From the NCBI RefSeq assembly GCF_003952665.1, contig NZ_CP017946.1, positions 1,736,001 to 1,800,000 of the forward strand: a DNA stretch of 64,000 nucleotides, given 5' to 3'. This document shows positions 61,749 through 64,000 of this stretch, in pieces. A program made the translations under genes and the position numbers. Origin of the DNA: Bosea sp. Tri-49 (GTDB taxonomy: Bacteria > Pseudomonadota > Alphaproteobacteria > Rhizobiales > Beijerinckiaceae). Position 1 is the stretch's first letter, and each line of letters starts with the position of its first letter. The notes under the pieces are model-generated. The model was not told where the DNA came from. It was given only the letters and a program-made list of their open reading frames with translations, and ran no database searches.

Positions 61749-62144
61749 ATGACGATCATCGACGCCTCATCGTGGCCGGTCGTGCGCTGGACCATGCCGC
61801 CCGTGATCCTGGACGATGAGGCCGACGATCTCCTCGCCGCGTTCGACGCGCTGCTAGCCCGCGGCGAGCGCTTCGTCCTGATCTTCGACGGCGTCGAGCG
61901 GCCGGAGCAGTCATCGCGCTTCAACCGGCTCTACAAGGACTGGTCGAAGCGTCGGCGCAGGGATCTCGGCCGGCTCGTCGCGGGGGCGGTCCGGGTCGAG
62001 CCGGACGAGGCCAAGCGCATGGCGCTGCTCGGCAAGCTGCTGAATGTCGCGATGGCGGCGTTCATCCCCTATCCGTTCAAGGTGGTCGGGTCGGAGGTGG
62101 AGGCGCAGAGACTGGCGAGCGATTGGCTGCGCAGCGGGGGCTGA
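61749..62144 (+). CDS. Small protein of unknown function ending the siderophore operon
   Basis: A 131-residue protein that I do not recognise. It begins MTIIDASSWPVVRWTMPPVI, has LARGERFVLIFDGVERPEQS and ends with a helical part rich in Ala and Leu (LLGKLLNVAMAAFIPYPFKV). The strand-turn pattern of the middle could suggest a STAS/SpoIIAA-like fold. It starts 12 bases after the receptor stop, so it is probably part of the operon and may act in iron-siderophore handling. Confidence 0.7.
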   Translation: MTIIDASSWPVVRWTMPPVILDDEADDLLAAFDALLARGERFVLIFDGVERPEQSSRFNRLYKDWSKRRRRDLGRLVAGAVRVEPDEAKRMALLGKLLNVAMAAFIPYPFKVVGSEVEAQRLASDWLRSGG

Positions 62145-62595
62145 GGCCTGGGGCGACTAACGATACAAGGCCCGCCGGTGCAGACTGGCGGGCATTTTGC
62201 GACCGCAAGTGCATACGCAGCCGCGGCAGCTCATTCACCTGGAAGAGGTCCACGCATTGAAGTGTGGGCAGTCTCCCCACCCATGTTCTGTGTTCCATAA
62301 GCGCTGGGGAAAACGCTCGCGGCAAGTCGCTGCGTTATGTCCAGATATTACGAACAGTCGCTGTAGAAATTTCAGATTTCTATTTTAGATCAACCACTTA
62401 AGAAAGTGGCTGGGGGACTAGGATTCGAACCGAACATGCCAGCTTCCTAAGTCATTGATAAGAATTAATTTTTTAAACTTCTAAGGTCACCGCTAAGGAA
62501 AATTGTTACGCAGTTTGTTACACGACTTGGCGATCTGGAGATCCTATAGGACGCCGCCAATTTTGAGCATGAATGCGGCCAGGACCAATGGCCCA
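62145..62595. other. Intergenic stretch at the island border
   Basis: Besides the tRNA-like fragment at 62407-62431, this gap of about 450 bases has an AT-rich part (62461-62500, GAATTAATTTTTTAAACTTC) and a small inverted repeat CCACTT-AAGA-AAGTGG (62393-62408) that could be the terminator of the original tRNA on the minus strand. No gene was recognised. Confidence 0.6.
62407..62431 (-). other. tRNA-Gln 3'-end fragment, probable att site
   Basis: On the minus strand this 25-base piece reads GGTTCGAATCCTAG then TCCCCCAGCCA, which is the T-loop, 3' T-stem, acceptor stem and CCA end of an alphaproteobacterial tRNA-Gln. Upstream bases do not continue the tRNA: the T-stem partner CTAGG is missing, so it is not a full gene. 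Such a displaced 3' end is the usual scar of an integrase-driven insertion into a tRNA. The island lies toward higher coordinates. Confidence 0.75.
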
Positions 62596-63375
62596 TCAGA
62601 ACAGGTCGCCTTGGGCTGGCGGCTTGACCGCTGGGAACAGCGCCGGGTCGGTCGGATCATCTTTCTTCACGCCATGCGCGACGATCTCAAGCATCCCGTT
62701 GGGCAGCGGTCGTTGCAGCGCCTTCGCCTGCTCCCAGGGTGCCGTCATCCAGGCGGCGCACTCCTCCGGTGTCGTCAGGATCACTGGCATGGCCTTGGGG
62801 TGAATCGGCGCTACCTCGGCGTTCGGATCGGTCGTGAGAAAGGCGAAGAGGTCTGCGGTCTCCTCCCCTTTCTTCACCTTGCGTACGCTGGTCCATTGCG
62901 GCGCCCAAATCCCGGCGAAGAAGGCAGTGGGGCGGTGCTCGCCGAATGCGAACCAGACATCGCCGCCGGCGTCGCGGTTGAACTCGCTGAAGCTGGTGAA
63001 AGGCACCAGGCAACGGTTCGGCACGTCGAGCCAGCGCTTCCAATGCGAGCTTGAGGTGTTGCGCACGTTGGTCGTGCCGCTATCGGGCTCCATGCGCAGC
63101 AGCAGGTCGAAGTCGACTGGCTTGTTCTTCGCTCGTAGCCTGTCGGCGCGCCTCGTCGCGGCATCGAGCAGCGCCTTCTTCGATGACGGCATGCCCCAGC
63201 GCGTCATCGCCAGGCGCGCCTCGCCATCCTCATTGCGGATGATAGGCGCCTCGTAATCAGGGAAGATGCCGGGCTGGGGCGGCAGGTTGGCGAAATTTGC
63301 ACCGCCATCGTTGAACGGGGCGAACAGCTTGCGCATTGCCTCTACGTTGCGGGTGTGGCTGTAGAGATTACACAT
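62596..63375 (-). CDS. SRAP (SOS response-associated peptidase, YedK/HMCES) family protein
   Basis: A 259-residue SRAP domain protein. Cys2 is the nucleophile that crosslinks to abasic sites in DNA, so the start must be the ATG at 63375 giving MCNLYS; a longer open frame begins at 63390. Typical stretches are PIIRNEDGEARLAMTRWGMP, NVRNTSSSHWKRWLDVPNRC, LVPFTSFSEFNRDAGGDVWF, and AFLTTDPNAEVAPIHPKAMP. It shields abasic sites in single-stranded DNA. It overlaps the upstream small gene by eight bases and lies under a LexA box, consistent with SOS control. Confidence 0.93.
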   Translation of the reverse strand: MCNLYSHTRNVEAMRKLFAPFNDGGANFANLPPQPGIFPDYEAPIIRNEDGEARLAMTRWGMPSSKKALLDAATRRADRLRAKNKPVDFDLLLRMEPDSGTTNVRNTSSSHWKRWLDVPNRCLVPFTSFSEFNRDAGGDVWFAFGEHRPTAFFAGIWAPQWTSVRKVKKGEETADLFAFLTTDPNAEVAPIHPKAMPVILTTPEECAAWMTAPWEQAKALQRPLPNGMLEIVAHGVKKDDPTDPALFPAVKPPAQGDLF

Positions 63376-63766
63376 CATCGCCCTCGCCAACGCGCCGGCG
63401 GCGTCGCGGCGCCGTTGGCTCGGCCGGGAGCATGTCGCCCTTGCCGCCTTCGATCAACTGCCATTCGAGCAGCGCTGGCGGCAGGTCCGGCGGCCCGACG
63501 CGGCCGATATCTGGCATGTAGGCCCCGCACTTGCGACCGTACTTCTGCGGCTTGTGCGTGCCGCTGTGTGGGTCCCATGGGCAATGCGAGACGAAGACCC
63601 GCAGCAGCCGACGCAGGGGTGCTCGAGTTCCGAATTGAGCAACGCAGTCAGCGAGCCGGGAATCGCCGCCGCGTTCGCAGTGGTGGCACCGAAAGCGGAT
63701 CAGAACCCAGGGATATTCCCGTAGCAAGGTGTCCAAGGTCGGACGCTCTGGCGCCGGTGGTGACAT
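63368..63766 (-). CDS. Small CHHC zinc-ribbon-like protein upstream of SRAP
   Basis: A 132-residue protein of unknown function from ATG 63766. A likely metal motif is RFRCHHCERGGDSRLADCV, a CxxC with a later Cys, followed by basic segments (RAPLRRLLRVFVSHCPW). A longer frame to 63805 would contain the LexA box inside the coding region and was rejected. It overlaps the SRAP gene start and appears co-transcribed with it under SOS control. Function is unknown. Confidence 0.7.
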   Translation of the reverse strand: MSPPAPERPTLDTLLREYPWVLIRFRCHHCERGGDSRLADCVAQFGTRAPLRRLLRVFVSHCPWDPHSGTHKPQKYGRKCGAYMPDIGRVGPPDLPPALLEWQLIEGGKGDMLPAEPTAPRRRRRVGEGDDV

Positions 63767-63788
63767 AGTCCGCGTTCCCTGATAATGA

Positions 63789-63803
63789 GAACATAAGCGG
63801 AAC
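63789..63803 (-). promoter_or_regulatory. LexA box (alphaproteobacterial form)
   Basis: GAAC-N7-GAAC on the plus strand (GTTC-N7-GTTC on the minus) at 63789-63803. This direct-repeat form is the established LexA site of Alphaproteobacteria. It lies 22 bases before the ATG of the small gene (63766) and 21 bases before the ATG of the divergent gene (63825), so it can repress both until DNA damage. Confidence 0.75.
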
Positions 63804-63824
63804 ATATAGCGTAGGAGTCAAGCC

Positions 63825-64000
63825 ATGCCGAGGCCGCACAGCCCTGCCGGAACTCCCCTGTCATGGGAGCAGATGATGCAGATCATGGTGCCCAAGGATC
63901 GCAGCAAGGTCACCTTTGCTAATGTCGCCGACGATTTCGGCCCGGAACGAACCCACACCTTCGATCCGCCTTACGATATGGAGCCCAACCGCGGTTATTC
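63825..64000 (+). CDS. Unknown protein, 5' part, runs off the window
   Basis: An open frame of 58 codons with no stop before the window end. It begins MPRPHSPAGTPLSWEQMMQI and has TAGGAG eight bases upstream of the ATG. It is divergent from the SOS-type small gene across the LexA box. I do not recognise a family. Confidence 0.6.
   Translation, partial: MPRPHSPAGTPLSWEQMMQIMVPKDRSKVTFANVADDFGPERTHTFDPPYDMEPNRGY

Noticed and set aside
62407..62480. A complete tRNA gene
   Set aside because: Only the last 25 bases match tRNA-Gln. The expected 5' T-stem and the anticodon arm are absent, so it is a fragment.
1..64000. CRISPR arrays or complete insertion sequences
   Set aside because: No regularly spaced direct repeats and no transposase motif was seen on either strand.

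Overview
The window reads as high-GC alphaproteobacterial chromosome, probably order Hyphomicrobiales (Rhizobiales) and perhaps Bosea or a relative. This rests on gene content and style: a NasTS nitrate operon, many Tat-type binding proteins, REP-like palindromes between genes, and a LexA box of the alphaproteobacterial form (GTTC-N7-GTTC). The genus is an inference. No rRNA, complete tRNA or CRISPR array was found.

Layout. (1) 1-2718: end of a molybdate ABC transporter (modB partial, modC), a ModE-type regulator and an FMN-binding oxidoreductase. (2) 2802-15467: an acid-catabolism region with a dehydrogenase of the phosphogluconate dehydrogenase C-terminal type, CoA-transferase, enoyl-CoA hydratase, beta-hydroxyacid dehydrogenase, FCD-type GntR repressor, cyclase, SAF-domain oxidoreductase, amidohydrolase, DctQMP-type TRAP transporter and flavin monooxygenase. 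Three similar palindromes lie in the three promoter gaps and suggest one GntR regulon. (3) 15842-24354: free methionine sulfoxide reductase and an aldo/keto reductase, then a sugar module (DeoR regulator, PfkB kinase, class II aldolase, ABC binding protein and two permeases without an ATPase). (4) 24500-29856: amino-acid genes (Lrp regulator, diaminopropionate ammonia-lyase, GST, PaiB-like protein, MocR regulator, class II aldolase/adducin protein).

(5) 29946-42246, minus strand: a compact nitrate assimilation operon, nasT-nasS-[leader]-nrtA-FAD reductase-nasA-nrtB-nrtD-nirA-like-CysJ-like. The 309-base gap before nrtA holds a sigma-54-like promoter, two hairpins with six-base loops fitting the ANTAR rule (A at 1, G at 4), and an intrinsic terminator that shares bases with the second hairpin. 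This is the layout expected for NasT-controlled antitermination. (6) 42534-46923: a TorR-like response regulator convergent with a hybrid histidine kinase, which is translationally coupled to a periplasmic binding protein.

(7) 47313-62144: an iron-siderophore uptake region. A FecI/FecR pair precedes a TonB receptor with a signalling domain, a siderophore-binding protein and a siderophore-interacting reductase. Next come an AraC regulator, two ABC half-transporters, an MFS protein, a second TonB receptor and a small unknown protein, in a layout resembling ybtA-ybtPQX-fyuA. No siderophore synthesis genes are present, so uptake of foreign siderophores is plausible. The second ABC gene appears to carry a one-base deletion near its end. 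(8) 62407-64000: a 25-base fragment matching the 3' end of a tRNA-Gln marks the probable edge of a genomic island; beyond it lie an SRAP protein and a small CHHC protein under a LexA box, and a partial unknown gene.
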